From positions 409,037-473,036 of the forward strand of contig VZDJ01000099.1 in the NCBI GenBank assembly GCA_008694505.1: DNA of 64,000 bases, given 5' to 3'. The notes below the pieces were generated by a model, which made no database searches, was not told the DNA's origin, and worked only from the letters and a program-made list of their open reading frames with translations. Source of the stretch: Cyanoderma ruficeps (Eukaryota; Chordata; Aves; Passeriformes; Timaliidae). Positions 46,972 to 60,300 of this stretch are shown here, piece by piece (position 1 is the first letter of the stretch; the number at the start of each line of letters is the position of its first letter). The position numbers and the translations under genes were made by a program.

Positions 46972-49900
46972 CAGGAGCAGTGAACAAAGGTGCCCGGAGC
47001 TGGCAGCAGTGGTCTCGGTGCCCAGAATTGTCCATGGCAAGTGGCAAGGCTTAATGTGAGGAGTTACTGGAGGCTGAGCTGGAGGCTTAGATGGCAATGG
47101 CATTCGTCTCACAGAGTGTTTGGCTTTGTGAAAAAGAAGAATGGTAATTCATTATGTATTTTTTGATCAGCCTTAATCTAATTAGAAAAGTCTTTATTTA
47201 TTCATGTCGTACACTGTTGAGAGTGGTGGACAGCCACTGGTATTCAAGGCACTCAGGTGTCACTGCAAACAGTCAAGTGGTGGGAATCTGCACCTTTATC
47301 CACTCCCAGGGCATTTTAACCAGGATAAAAGGCTGCCAGGACCCTCCTGCACGATGCGTGGGGATTTCCCTCAGCCTGGGCTGTGTGCTCCAGCTCCCTG
47401 GTCGGGAAAGGAGGGGCTGCTGAGAATTAAATGAGAATGTAAACGTGCTAGGGGAAACACCCCGTTCCTTTTGTCCAACTGCTGATTCAGATAAAGGCAA
47501 GCAGAGCCAAACCTGGCCGTGCTGGAAGTGCAGCAGCCACGGCAGCAAACCCCCCATGCCTGACCTTCCCTCCCCCGTCCTTGGCATTTGCAGGAAGCAC
47601 ATCCCTGTGGCCTTTTGTGCCAACTCTGTTTTCCCCTGTCCCAGGAGGACAGTGTGGAGCCATTGAAGAGCAATTAGCAGGAGGGTGTAAAACACTCCTG
47701 AAACCTGATCAGAGGTTGTACACATTTTCTGATAAATTTACAATGAAACAGGAGCCCACACAGTGGGTGGTGCTGGCAGGTGCCCCTGGGGACCAGCTCA
47801 GGCAGGGATGCCCAGAGCAGGGAGCTCAGGATCGTGCCTGGTTGGCTTTGAAATATGTGCAAGGATGGAACCTGCACAGCCTCAGCAGACAACCTGGGCC
47901 ACCAAAAAAAGGAGGATTTGTATGTTGAATAGAATTTCCTGTATTGCAGTTTGTGTGTTTTCCTCTTTGAAGGAGGTTTGAAGAAAAGGTGCAGAGCACA
48001 AGGGATGAAGTGCAACATGAATATCAGGGGCGCAGGAGGGAAGTGAAACAGTTCATCCTTGTGCTGGTATTAATTTTTTCTGTTTCATCCAAATGCATAG
48101 ATTTTACTTCAGAAAGCGTGTTACAGCTGATGAGATCCATAATGGAGCCATTCAGGGCCATCTCTGAACATGCACTTTTCCCACATATAACAATGTACCT
48201 GAAATTTTGAAAGATGGAATACTCATTTGCCAATTTAAAAAGAAAATGGAGAGAACAAGAGAGGAGTTCTAAGTCTTCACAGAAAACGGATGGAAAAACA
48301 CAGGTACATTTAGAATGATGTTGACATTTCTGAAATCAGAGATACGGTGTTTTATCTAAATTACACCAAAGCCCTCCAAGATAATGTGCTGTGTAATAGC
48401 TGCAGTTCTAGGCACTATTTCATTTTCAATTTTCTGTACAAAAAGCATGATTCTTATCCACAGTTCCAGTTCAGTGTTTGACAAAGTATTCACATGCACT
48501 GCCCAGTTGCACCCCGTGTGGAGAAAGCTGTATTTAAGAGGAAGAGGCTGCAGCTCCCCACTGCTCTGCCCTGGCTTTGCCAGCATTCATTACCTGGAGA
48601 GGCGGCAGAGGAGCAAAACCCAGGGCTGGGGTTGGTGTGCTCTGAAGGGCCCAAAAGCTCCACAGAGCAGCAGAGAAGCCTGGGGTGCTGGGAGGAGGCC
48701 CTCAGGAGTCTATGGAGGAGCTGCTTTGGCATAAAAAGCGGGTGAAAACCTGGTAAAAGCAGGTCCTGCCACGTGCCTGTGTACCCGCGGAGCTGCTGGC
48801 AGTGAGTGCTCGTGTGTGGCGTGTGCTGGGCTCCATGTTACAGAGGTGTTTCCTTCTCCTTGGCAACTGGAAAGGTATAAATCCCTTTGGCACCTGCTTG
48901 GCATAGCCAGTGATGCCACTAGCAAGGGCTGGTCTTTTCCTGGGAGTGACCATGAGCTGTGGAGAGCAGGATACAGGTGACCCTCACAGGTGTCTGCGGG
49001 GTGCAGGAGGTCCCTGCAGTACTGCTCTCACTCGGGGTTCTGTCCTGGGGCTCTGAGAGGTAAAATAACTACCTGCCTTCAGGAGCTCCCTCCTTTCTTG
49101 TGGGTGTCCATGGGAACCAGTGTATGCTGGAGCAGGACGCCCTGGGAGGAGCAATGGATGGTTTGACCCCCCCCCAAGTCCCTTGGCCCAAAGCTCTTGT
49201 TTCCAGCACTACTTGGCTAATATTCTAGAAAGGTTTAGCAGTGTGGGAAAGTTATTTCCCATCTGCAGGTGTGCCCTGTGCCAGTGGTGCTGAGTGAGGG
49301 AACCTGGAGCCCGAGTCAGGAATTCTGTTTAGTTCCAATGCAAAGAGCAAGCTACCCTGATGGAACTGGCAAGGGGCTGCAAGGAATTTTGGTGATACAT
49401 GCCATGTGCTTATCTGAAAGGTGGGATTTCCACTCACATCCCTGGCTGTGACAGGGTGGAAACCCTGCTCCCTCTGCAGGGAACTCCAGCTGCATGGATT
49501 TGTCATCATTGTAGAGGCAGGAAAACTCCTTTCTCCTGAGAAGTCTCCTTTGAGATACCAGTGGATGAAGTCTGGAAAGATGTCATTTTTGGCACATATG
49601 CTGACAAGTGAGTGATCCTCAGCAAGCCGTGGGTGCAGTCCCACGGATGGAGGTGGAAGCTGGGATCTGCGGAGTGGGAACAGGAGGCTGCAGTGTATCT
49701 TGTCATTAGCAGGGGAAGGAGGGTTTTCATGACAACCAGAAAGCACCAAAATATACATTAAACTCTACTAGGAAATGAAATTCAGGGGACAGAAATAGTT
49801 TCCTTGGCATGCCAAGAATCGTGCTGGCAGTACTTGGACTGGTTGCTAAGTGAGAGGGCAGAGCAAGGGAAGGGTAACAGTGGCTGTGATTATGGTTGCT

Positions 49901-51439
49901 GCCTTTACAAATATATACATTAAAGCTAATAAGAGCCTGCTTTTAAAACATGCAGGATTTCTGTGTTTGGAAACAGAGTAAGGCAACCAAGGGTCAGAAC
50001 AGCCTTGGTATGCATCTCAAAGGTAATCTGTGTGTTCAAAATAAGCGTGTCTGTTTCAGCTGGTCACTGGGAATGAATATGTATAAATAACTAAAATTGT
50101 GATGAGGTTTCTGAACAAGGTTTAACTGGGTGCCTGTGCCCTGGCAATGGCAGCACAGCATCAGGAGGGGGCAGCTATTGTGAGGAACAGCTCGTTGCAG
50201 ACAAGTGCAAGGGAAATGGCTTTCATTAATTCCTGTCTTTATGTTAGGCCCTGATCCAGGTTCCCCTGGGATAGAGGCAGAGCTTCCCCTGGACTGCAGC
50301 AGTTGTGGGATTGAAGCCTGCAAAGGGCCAACTGGAGGGGACAGAAGGTGATGGAAAGTGCAGTATTTTGGCCCTAGGTACAAATATGGTATTTATTTGT
50401 CTTTGTCAAACATTAAGAGCCACGGCTGGAAAAGCATGTGACATGTGTCAAGTAGTTATGGAAAATGCAGTGGCCACAGCTCATGCCAGCTTGCCCCAAG
50501 TCTGCTTTTGTGCATCTTGGACTAGTGCAAGAGCCATGTCACTGTTCACAGCCAGGGCATAGCAGAGATGCTTCTTCTGCAGTGGAAGTTGCTGACTAAA
50601 TTAAGGGAGCTGCTATTTTGGGGCAGATACTCCTTTCAATAAGCATGACAGGGCAGACATCCCTGTGACTTCCCTCAGGGCTGCAGTCCTGCAGGAGCCA
50701 TCCCTAGGAAAGGGTGTTAGAAGTGTAGGTCCTTCTGAGCCTACTTGGTTCACAGGCTTGAGTGCAAACTTGGAGTAAAAATACAACTGGTTGACTTGGG
50801 GAAGTGTCTCTGTCGCAGTGTGTGTTGTGATCCCTCTTTAATACACACCCCCTAATTTTAGGGATAGGTTGTACACAAATATTCACAAAAGTAAAAAAGA
50901 TAGGGAGAGAATCTCTGGGCAAAAATGAATCTGAGGTTTGTCAAGTCCTACCTTTACACACAATCTGAGGTCTTGTTGCAGCTCAGGCTTGAAGGATGTT
51001 TTGAACACTTGGGCTTTGATGTGCAGCAAAGAACCTTGTGTTTAGGGCGGTGAGTTCACAGCTGGACAGGGGTATGTTCATATTCAGATTTGTCTCTTAA
51101 AGAAACCGACCGGGGCAAAGCCAGGCTCATGTGTCACAATGCTCTGGAGAACTCTTCTCTGGAGGGTTTGTACCAGTCTCAGAATCAGTGATGGCTTTGT
51201 TCCCATCCTCAGGAAAAGAAGAGGCATAAGGGGATGGCAAAATTATTAACCCACACAGAGAACTTGCAAAATTAGATCTCTTCTGGGTCATTAGGCCAGA
51301 CACTTGCGCAGTTAGAAAAGCTACAAAAATGGCTTGCAGTGTAAAAGACGATGCTCTTTAACTACCTGCTATACCTGGTACTCCTGTAGTACACTGTAAT
51401 TTGGTTTGCTGTCGATTTTCTGCCCTAGGGTTATTGGCA

Positions 51440-51740
51440 GCAACCATACAGACCCCTTGGTTTAATGCTTATTTGCATGTTTAATTACTTTATAATAGTG
51501 CAATAATTACCATGTAGCTACAGAGGAATTACATGGCTGTCTGTACTCTGTAAACCAGTGTCAACCTCCTCTGCAAACAAATAATTATGCAGTTAATATA
51601 CCTGTTTAGCTTCCCCAGGAATTAGCAAAGGAACAGGAGAAATGCAGAAGATGCAGTTGCTGGGGGTTTAAATTAATTATTTATAATTTTTCTATGTAAA
51701 ATTCTTTAGTTGCCTGATTTTGTCTCCTATCATAATGTCA
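51440..51740. promoter_or_regulatory. Candidate enhancer with octamer and paired TAATTA sites
   Basis: A perfect octamer half (ATTTGCAT, 51471-51478) is followed by TAATTA at 51482-51487 and again at 51504-51509. More TAAT cores follow (aaataattatgcag, ttaaattaattattt). The block contrasts with GC-richer flanks. POU/homeodomain occupancy is an inference. Confidence 0.4.
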
Positions 51741-53535
51741 GACAATACAAACTGGAACCAGGGAAAACATTGCTATGGAATTAAAGCTGCTGAGCACCAG
51801 TGTTCTTTCATAGCCTGGTCATTCTGCAGCTGCAGGTTGTGATTGAACAAATGGAAGTATTTCTAAACAACTTCCCATGTGCACTGGTTGCAGCTCTGAC
51901 TCCTGCAACCTCTTCTGGAAGCCGGAGGAAAGCCACGAGGTGGCAATGTGCACCAGGAAATAAAGCTGCCCAGCACTTCTCAGGGATCAGTCACTCAGCC
52001 CTCAGATGTGGCTGGATGGACACTTAGCCTCCCACAGGAGCTGTGGCAGGGTTTCAAGCACTTTTACATTTAAAAAATGTACATTTGGTTTCCCGGGACT
52101 GAAAAAAAAAAGCTGTAGGGATGAACATTGTGCATTGTTTTGTGCTGGTGGATAGCCTCAGTAAGTTTGTGTGTTTACTTTAGGCTCAGGTGCTCCCTGT
52201 GGATTGTCTGGAAAAAATCTTGCCTTATGTTTCCCCTTTGCTCCCTGAAGATCTGTTTTGTTTTCCGTGTATCCAGCATTGCTGGTGCTCAGGGCAGGAA
52301 CTCTCCAGATTCTGGCCCAGCCACCCCTCTCCTCCACTTTCCCTGACCTGTGGTGGGAAATGTTTGCAGAGCATGGTGAAGGAAGGAGTGCATTTTTGGC
52401 ATACAACAGGACCTACTGGTGTGCTGTCCAAGCAATAGTATACTGGTGAAGGGGACAAACTGGTTTTATCCCGTGTAAATCAAGTGGCCCGTCTGGATGA
52501 TCCCCAGGGATGCTGAGAAACAGCATACTGCAAGATGTTTCCTCCAAAGGGTGCTGAGTTTGTTTCCTGTTGTATTGCTTTGGAGATGGCAAAACGGGCT
52601 AAATCTAAAGGAATACTGAGTTCTCCCAGGACTGGCATGTCCCCAGCTGTGCCTGCTGCAGCACCCGCTACAGGGGGGACACCTGTGAGGTTCTGGGATC
52701 CTGGGGGGGCCCTGGGGGGGTGACAGGGCCGGCTGGGGCAGCTTGCCCCTGGCCACTGTCTTGACACCAGGTCTGCTGGCCACCGGCCACCCCCTGCACC
52801 AGCCACACCCTGAGGAGCACCCTGCACAAAGCCTCTGCTGTCAGGTCCTCCAAAGCACACCTACCTCAATCAGTCTCATTTCTCTGAGGGAAGGAGGATA
52901 CTTGGCTCCCTGCTTTTCTTTATGAACTCAACTCATTTATTTGCTCTTCAGAAAGGCTCTTTACAGCCCCTTCAGGACCACTGGTGTGTGGCTGTGGGAT
53001 GGGAGGCCGCTCCGGGGCCGTGTGCTGTGCCAGGACAGCTCTCCAGCAGCAAGGATATATGCAGAGCAACACTGCAAATTCCCATCCAGGGGAGGCAGCA
53101 GCAAAATTCAGTGCGACTGTTACCCGTGTTCTCCTCACAGCCCAGCCTGAGGCATTCAGACACGCTGGTGCAGTGCAAGGGCAATGTTAATCTTCCAGCA
53201 GAACAAATGCTGTGAGTTATTGCCTGGTGACTGTTGATTCCCCCCTGAACGTCTCCCAGACTCTGCGCAGGAGAAGCCCTGGCTGTTCTGCCTGTAGGCA
53301 CCAGATGGCATCACGGCGGAGCACTGGGGGCTGGCAGCCCGCGCAGGCAGGAGGAAGCTTGGCTTTGAGTTTTTCTGGGCATGGTTCCAGGCAATAATAT
53401 CTTTTCCTACCAGTTGTGGAGGATCTGAACTTTGGTTCACACCAGAAGCTTAAAAAAGCAACTGTTTAAAAACTTGAATCCCTTCTCCAGCTTGCACAGT
53501 GCTTGAGGCATCCAAGTGGTCATGGGCTGCCTGTG

Positions 53536-53586
53536 GGGACATGGCATGTGAGGGGACACGGCGTGTGAGCGCACATAGCATGTGAG
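53536..53586. repeat. 17-bp tandem repeat, 3 copies
   Basis: Three imperfect units of the form g.acat.gcatgtgag follow one another with a 17-bp period. Confidence 0.75.
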
Positions 53587-56500
53587 CACAGCAGTTCCCT
53601 GGACCCGCAGGGCTTGGTGTGGGGTTGTGGCCTTCCCAGATGGACTCGGAGTGGGGGTCAGTGCCTGTGTCACTGTCACTGGCAGCACGAGACCGGCAGG
53701 GCTCTCAGGACATCGCAGCATATCCTGGCCAGGAGGAGAGGAGGACTGAACACCGCAGAGCCGCACTGAGCACAGTCTGTGCAGAGCTCTGGGCAATGCC
53801 ACACAGCCTGACTGGCACATCTCCCACACCCAGTTCTGGCCACCTTCTGCAGATGGTTCTGCCCCACTGACCACTCTCCTGTGGTTTTCAAAATTATTTC
53901 ATTTTGCTGTTTGAACGTTTTTGTGTGTAGTCGCAAGACTTTGAAATGCAAGGTGCTGTGTCCCAAAGAGCATTTTGGTGGGTTTTTTGTTGTTTTTTTT
54001 TCCTGTGGAACAAGTAATCCCTTTAATTTTGGTTCTCTATGGAGTACAAAGCCAGGATTTTCCCTGTGCGGCCCCTGAAGGGGCAAGCAGAAGCTGCACA
54101 CTGCCAGTGCATCCCCAAGCTTTCAGCCCCTTGATTTGAAACAATTGGTTTTTCTGTGCGTTGATAAGGGTTCTGTTCAGCACAGGGACAAAGAGCAAAG
54201 CTGATGTTCTCTCACACCAGTTTTGTCCCACGAGAGGAAAACGGGCTTCACCAGCCCAGATGATTTCCAAAGGAATTGCAGGGCTGGGTGGGGAAGTCAG
54301 AGGCGCTTTCCTGAAGAATAGAACCCAGTGTCTGCGCCACAACACTGCTGCACTTCTGTCTGTCTGTCTGTAGCTCTTTGTTATGTCAACATCTGTAGCT
54401 GTGAGTAAATAGCAGCAAGGCAGAATACAGCTTGTGCAGCCGCAGCGCTGGCTGGGTGCAGGCCAGATGCCGGCCAGACTGTGCCGCTTCTGTCTGCAGC
54501 CGCGGCCCAGAGCTGTGGGTGCAGAGGAGAGAGCTCCCAAACCCCCGGCCGGGATGAATGGTGGTGCTCTATGTGCCACTGACTGGCTCCTCAGCCTGTG
54601 CTATCCACAACAGCCTCTGCCAGCCCTGGGGAAAGACTGCTTCACTGGGGCTGAGCGCCTGAGCCTGCGAGCACGGCAGGACACAAGTAGTCATCTTGTC
54701 CATCTGTGGAAAACATTCCTGTTTTCTCGTCAGCCACCATCAGAAATCTTTTAGGCTATGCTGTTTTTAAAAAAAAATTAAGTATTTATAGGTGAATAAA
54801 TGCTCAGAACTATCAGGAGAACTCATTTTATCAAGGACAAATTTAAAATCCTGCTCTCACTGTTCAGTGTCACCACCTACTCTCAGGCAGTTCCAGGCGG
54901 AGTGGCTGCAGGGCTGGTGGCAGAGCAAAGGGGCTCAGTGGTTTGTGTGAAACCAGGCGGGCAGAGGGGCAGGGCTGGGAGAGGGTGCTGCTATGAGGGG
55001 CTCTAAGCCCCCAGAGATGCAGAGCAGGAAATTGACAGCCAGGGGCTCTCTGGCTCAGCAGCTCCCAGGGACAGGGTAAATGTCACCGGCTGTAGGAGGC
55101 ATACAGTCTGGGCAGCCACCTTTCCCAGCCGTGTGCTGAGCATGTGGGGCAGCCAGGTAGTGCTGGAATCACCCTGTGGCATTTTCCTGCTCAGGGACCG
55201 CTAATGAGCAGGTGATCATCTGTGTCAGTGAAACCTCAGGGCTGTTTCCAAAGTAAAAATAAGGTCACAGCTGCTTGCCAAGGAACTATTGTTGTGAGCT
55301 GTTAGGCTGCAAGAGTAAACTTTGGAAGTTGTGCTTCATCTTTCTTCTCCATTGGCTGCTGTTGTATCTGAAATCAAAATGCTGTTTTCCCTGGAGCTGT
55401 GTCTGTCAGCCCTGGCCTCTTGTGGGCAGGGGGTGCTTTCCCTGGGTCCTGCAGTCACAGCTGTTTGGTTTTCCAGGCTCAGCATCCCTCCTGTGTGAGT
55501 TCCCCTTCCAGGTGGGTTTGTGTCTTTGCAGCATCCCAAGGCTGTAGGACAGTCCTGCTGTGTGGGAGAGGGGTGGGAGGCTGCTGACCCCACAGTGCTG
55601 AGGAACGCGTTGGGAAAAGGGCAGGCAGGATCTGGGGGACCTGCCCGGGGCCAGGTAGCAGTGCTGGGCATAGAGATGAAATGTCCAGGCTGAGGGCTGG
55701 AGCTTGGCTGAAACACGATCAGATCAAGTTTTGCCTAGACCTGTGATCAAATGTGCCCGGGAGGTGCCTTTGTGCAGAGCCATGGTGCCAGTGGCTGGGA
55801 GTCTGCTCAGCGTGCAGCTTGTTCCACACACCACAAGGCACAATTGCACCACAGGGCATGCAGGCTGGATCAGCTGTGCCACCTGTCCTGCCTGGCCAGG
55901 TGAGGGGCTCCAAGGTCCCTCTGTGCTGCTGTGGTGCACAGCTGGGCGAGTGGGCTTGGGTAAATACGCTCATGTTGCACTGTTTACACAGCACTTAGTT
56001 ATTTCTGATAGCTGATTAGTGCTTTCTCTGTTTTGCTGGTTCTGCATTGATCTGATACACGGTACAAAAGACTGTACACGTGGGATAGGGTGTCCTTCAC
56101 TTTGTCAGGAGCCTTCACCTGTCTTTGTTCTGGTGCATTCAGAAATGCTGCACCAGGCCCACCAACCATCTCTTGGTTGCAGCTGATTTTTCTCCTCCTT
56201 TGGAGGCTTGACAGTAGATTTTGCTTCCATTGAGTATAAGGGGAAGACTTAAAAGCACAGAGGACCGTAAGGAATCTCATTTCACTGGAAGCTTGGGTGC
56301 CTAATTGCCCTTTGTGCCATTAAAAAAATCTCCCCATATGTGTTTTGTTTTGTTTGTGGGCTTTTCCCTCCACACTCAGGCAAAAATCGATTGATCAATG
56401 TTTGTTACAAAGTTATGAACAAACGTCTCCAGGCTCTTTGCTGCATTGATGTCGCACAGTGTGTTCTCCTCGCTAACAAAATTAGTTGCAAAGTCAGCAG

Positions 56501-57068
56501 GAGGTTGGGAGAACAGAGTGTGGGGTTTGTTTGCATAGCACACAGCCTGGCTGCTGCTTAAATAACAAACCCTGCCTCGCTGCGCACACATCTGACCAGG
56601 GGCTGGTTTTTGGTTTTGTTTTAGGAATTGTTGTTTGAATAAAAGATAATTTACTGCCTTACTGAGGGGAAAAACAACCGTGTAAATGTACAGTAGTGTG
56701 CTGCACACTGCAGGTTTTCAGTGGGGCCACAAAGGAGACAGTGTGCGGGAGCTGTAAACAGCCCGCGGGCGCACCACGTGTGGGCAGGGGCTGGTGCTGG
56801 GGAGCTGGCTGGGCCCTGGGGGTGACACCTCCATGGGGCCAGTGACACCGAGGTGGGATGAGGAGTCACACCTTCACCCAGTGACAAAGAGATGGGCTGT
56901 ATGAGGGCCTCACACCTGCCTGGGTCCTCAGGCACCTACAATGGAAAACAGGTGTCTGGGTGTGGCCACACTGGGCACCACCTCCCTTTACCTGTGGGTG
57001 GATCCAAAGGTGACTGTCCCCTGCCAGCCTTGGGCTGTCTGGGCACACAGCCTGAACGCCTGAGCCTC

Positions 57069-57113
57069 TCCAATGCCTCCATGTGCCTCCATGTGCTGCC
57101 TCCATGTGCCTCC
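57069..57113. repeat. Short tandem repeat with gcctccatgt units
   Basis: Units of about 10 bp (gcctccatgt) repeat with one tgctgcc interruption. It lies 100 bp before the 42-bp array. Confidence 0.65.
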
Positions 57114-57212
57114 TGGACTCTTACAGCCTTCATCTTTCTCTTCCCTGGTTGTATTTCAGCCTTTTAAGTCTCACAGTAGTGTTAAGCTGTCTTATGTTTT
57201 GCTTCATGAACT

Positions 57213-57340
57213 TTCAATGTTTACATGTTATTTCTAATGTATGGCAACAAATGTCTCAATGTTTACATGTTATTTCTAATGTGTGTAAATAAACATTTCA
57301 ATGTTTATGTGTTATTTCTAATGTGTGGGAACAAGCATGT
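57213..57340. repeat. 42-bp tandem repeat, 3 copies
   Basis: Units beginning caatgttta.atgttattt at 57215, 57257 and 57299 have an exact 42-bp period. Copies 1 and 2 are nearly identical and copy 3 is more diverged. Because 42 is a multiple of three, open frames across it show a 14-residue repeat; I do not regard that as coding. Confidence 0.9.
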
Positions 57341-60300
57341 GCAGGGATGCTGTCACAAAATGCCATTATCACTTCCTCCCACCTCTTTCTCCAGCGTTTC
57401 TCGTGTTTCTGCCAGAACAGCAGGAAGCCAAAATGTGCCAAATGAAGAGATATAATTTTAATTTATGGGAGTTCTTAAAAGGCTCCTTTAGGTTCAGATT
57501 AAACCCTACTGCAGGTTCAAGGGAAAGTTTAAGAAAATCAATTTTCCCAGGCTAAAAAGAGCAAACCCACTGCAGTGTATATAGTGCCCTTTGTTACTGG
57601 AATCAATAGCTCTGTTCCCAGGACTGAATAATCACTTTTTTATATAATGTTAGTACACACACAGACTTATCTCCTCCAGACTTTATTGTTGAACTGGCAG
57701 TAAAATATTTTTGACATTTAACAGTTTCTTGCTCTTATCCTAGTTTAATTTTTCCCTCTATCTGAGCCTTGCTCTGAGCTTGAAATGGGGCAATTATTCC
57801 CTGCTGTGGTGCTGGCATGGAGTATAGAGATGTTTCAAATTAATGTTTTCCCAAGAAATCATAAGAAGTGTCAAGCATGACGGTGGCTGAATGCAGCATC
57901 ATCTGGGTCTGGTTTTGGCCAGGAGTGTTTCCATGCTGCCTGTTCCAGGGTGTTGGAGTGAAAGCACATGTGGACAGGAGCTGTGTTCTGGAGGCAAATG
58001 GTGTGAGGAAGAGCTGATTGCCCCTGCCCTGCCCTGCACCATGGGGGTGTTTATTCCAGTGAACATGGGCTGCAGGTTCTGTGAGGAGCTCCATCCCCCT
58101 TGCCCTCGGCAGGATTTTCCTCCCAGACGCTCCCACCCATGGATGGGGATGGGAGTGTTCACAGAGCAGACGTTACGGACCCATAGCAGGGGAGGCATGC
58201 AGGTACCTGGGTGTAGGGGTGGGACAGGAGTCTTTTAATGTCCTTAATCTTAGTTAGGATATTGCAAATTGCCTTGCGAGGACACGATCCCATTGCCAAC
58301 CAGACAGGGCCCGCCTCAGAAAGGCTGACAGGAACAAAGGGGTTTGCTGGTTTGTTTCAGTAATTCAGGCTGATTTCCACTCTGTGTTTTAAGCATCACC
58401 TTTCCCACTTACCAGCAGCAAGGCCGTGATTAGGAGGGCGTTGTGCGCCGGTGGCAGTGGCTGGCGCAGATAATGGTTTGACATTTCGGATCACCCACAG
58501 CTAATCAGCTGGACGTGGCAGCACATCGCAGCCGGCCATTAGGGACATGCGGCTGCCAGTCCCCTTGCTGCTGGGGCACGGGGCAGGACCAGGAGGGCTT
58601 CCACAGGGCTGGGGAGTGTCCAGCCAGCCGGGCCTCAGTCATGCACCCTGCTTTGGGGTAGAGGTTGGGAAGCACCCCAGCTTCCCAGGCGGCAAGAGAC
58701 TTGATCCATTTCCTGGAAAGCTGGAGACCTTCCACCCAAAATAATGTGAGCCGGTGCTTTCCACAGCTTTCTGATGTTCAAAGGGATGTTCAAAGAAGCC
58801 ACATGCTGTTGGCAGTTTCTGGAATTTTCCAGTGTCCAGGCCTGGGAGCCCCTCCCCCCCACAAAAAAAAAAGAACAGAAGGAAGAAATAACTGTATTGC
58901 TTCTCAAGCTTCTTACATGGCAGAGTTGCTTGGGATATTTCTTAAAGCATTTGTCTTGAGCTTGTTCACTGCTGAGGAAGCAGGATTTCTGCTGAGGTGC
59001 TGTCTGGATTTGGGATCTGCAGCTGAGTGGGGAAGAGCTGGGCACCCTTTGGGAGCCACCCGAGCAGTGGGATCTGGCACGTGCCTCTCTGGGCTCTGAT
59101 TTTGTCCAGGGTGGGGGCTGTTGACAGAGACTTTGTTCTGCAGATTGCAAGGCTTCCTCGGGGTTTTGCCTTTCAGGAGCTTTGCTGCTGCAGAGCATGC
59201 CCAAAACATGCTGAACTGCCAGAGAGAGATGCAGGTGAGGTCTCTGTTAATCTCCACTTAAACCTTCAAATGATTGAAGTATCCAGTGTTAGTGGTGGCA
59301 TGAAGAAGTCAATGTTGACTGTGGTTTCTCCAGTGCCCACTTAAAAATAATGTGTTTTCATGGACACAGTTCAGCATATAAAAGACAAGTTTCTACCTGG
59401 TTACAGCACCTTGGAGTAAATGATGAGTGCTGGGAATCCTTTTTTGCTTTATTTTTTTCCTCTTCAGAAACAGTGAAATCGAAGTCGTTTACTGTGGCTG
59501 GTGCTCTGTGAATGAACATTTGCTCAGTGCCCAATTGAGGTTTTGGAGAGAAGGTGCCAGGTGTTTGCAGAGCTGGCCAGGTGTCCCAGACAGGCTTGGT
59601 CCCCAAGCTGCAGCACTGCCTGTAGGTGTCACTGGGACTGGGGGCTGGCTCACCCACAGGGCATGTATTCTATAATGCTATTTTCCTGCTCTGCACAGAG
59701 AAGTGATGCTGTGCTACCTGGGCTGATGTCTTCCAGATACATCAGAATGCTCCAGCGGTGTTTGGAGCTTGGGCTGGGAGAAGGAAACCATGGGTGGGTT
59801 CTGAGGATATAAGGAATTAAGATCTCTGGCATAATTGGTGGGAGATCACCTCCAAAGTGTCCTAACGTGTCCTATTCTATCACCAGAAGGATGCCTGGAT
59901 ATCTGGACTGCTTTTGGCCGTACCTTGCTCCCCATAGGGGTTCTCCCTCGTGTGTGCCATAGGCAAATCACTTGTTAGGGAGCTGGCTGAAATCCCAGCC
60001 TGTCCCCAGGGGGTTGTGCTGCTCCCATGCTCCTGCAGCCCCTCCAGCTCATTGAAACGCTTCTTCTCCTACACTGCCCTTCCGTAACTGCTTGACTTCT
60101 GGGGAGAGAACAAGGAGCAAGCAGCAATGACACATCTTTGTTTTCTGGGGTTTCTCCTCATCGGCTTAATTGCAGTAACATTTATATCACATAATATAGT
60201 GCAGCAGGGTTGTAATTTTCCTATCATCCAAATTGCAGGCTGAAAATGCTGTTAGGAAAGGACTGTAGAGACTGAATTGCTGCTTTCAAAATGACTCCTG

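Larger units (their letters stand above)
45680..57060. other. Intergenic flank, no gene recognised
   Basis: Unique sequence with the GT microsatellite, the 17-bp repeat, a G-rich tract near 52,700 and the candidate enhancer at 51.4 kb. A GC-richer zone lies at about 52,500-56,000. Open frames up to 180 codons occur on both strands here but have no recognisable domains. Confidence 0.6.

Noticed and set aside
49252..49758. 168-codon minus-strand open frame
   Set aside because: Composition and lack of domains suggest chance.
54037..54579. 180-codon minus-strand open frame
   Set aside because: No recognisable domain, start context or splice partner; stop-poor because of local GC content.
57083..57455. 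Peptide with 14-residue repeats
   Set aside because: It is a translation of the 42-bp tandem array; the repeat is explained at DNA level.
58635..59204. 189-codon minus-strand and overlapping 144-codon plus-strand open frames
   Set aside because: Open on both strands at once, low-complexity patches, and no family recognised.
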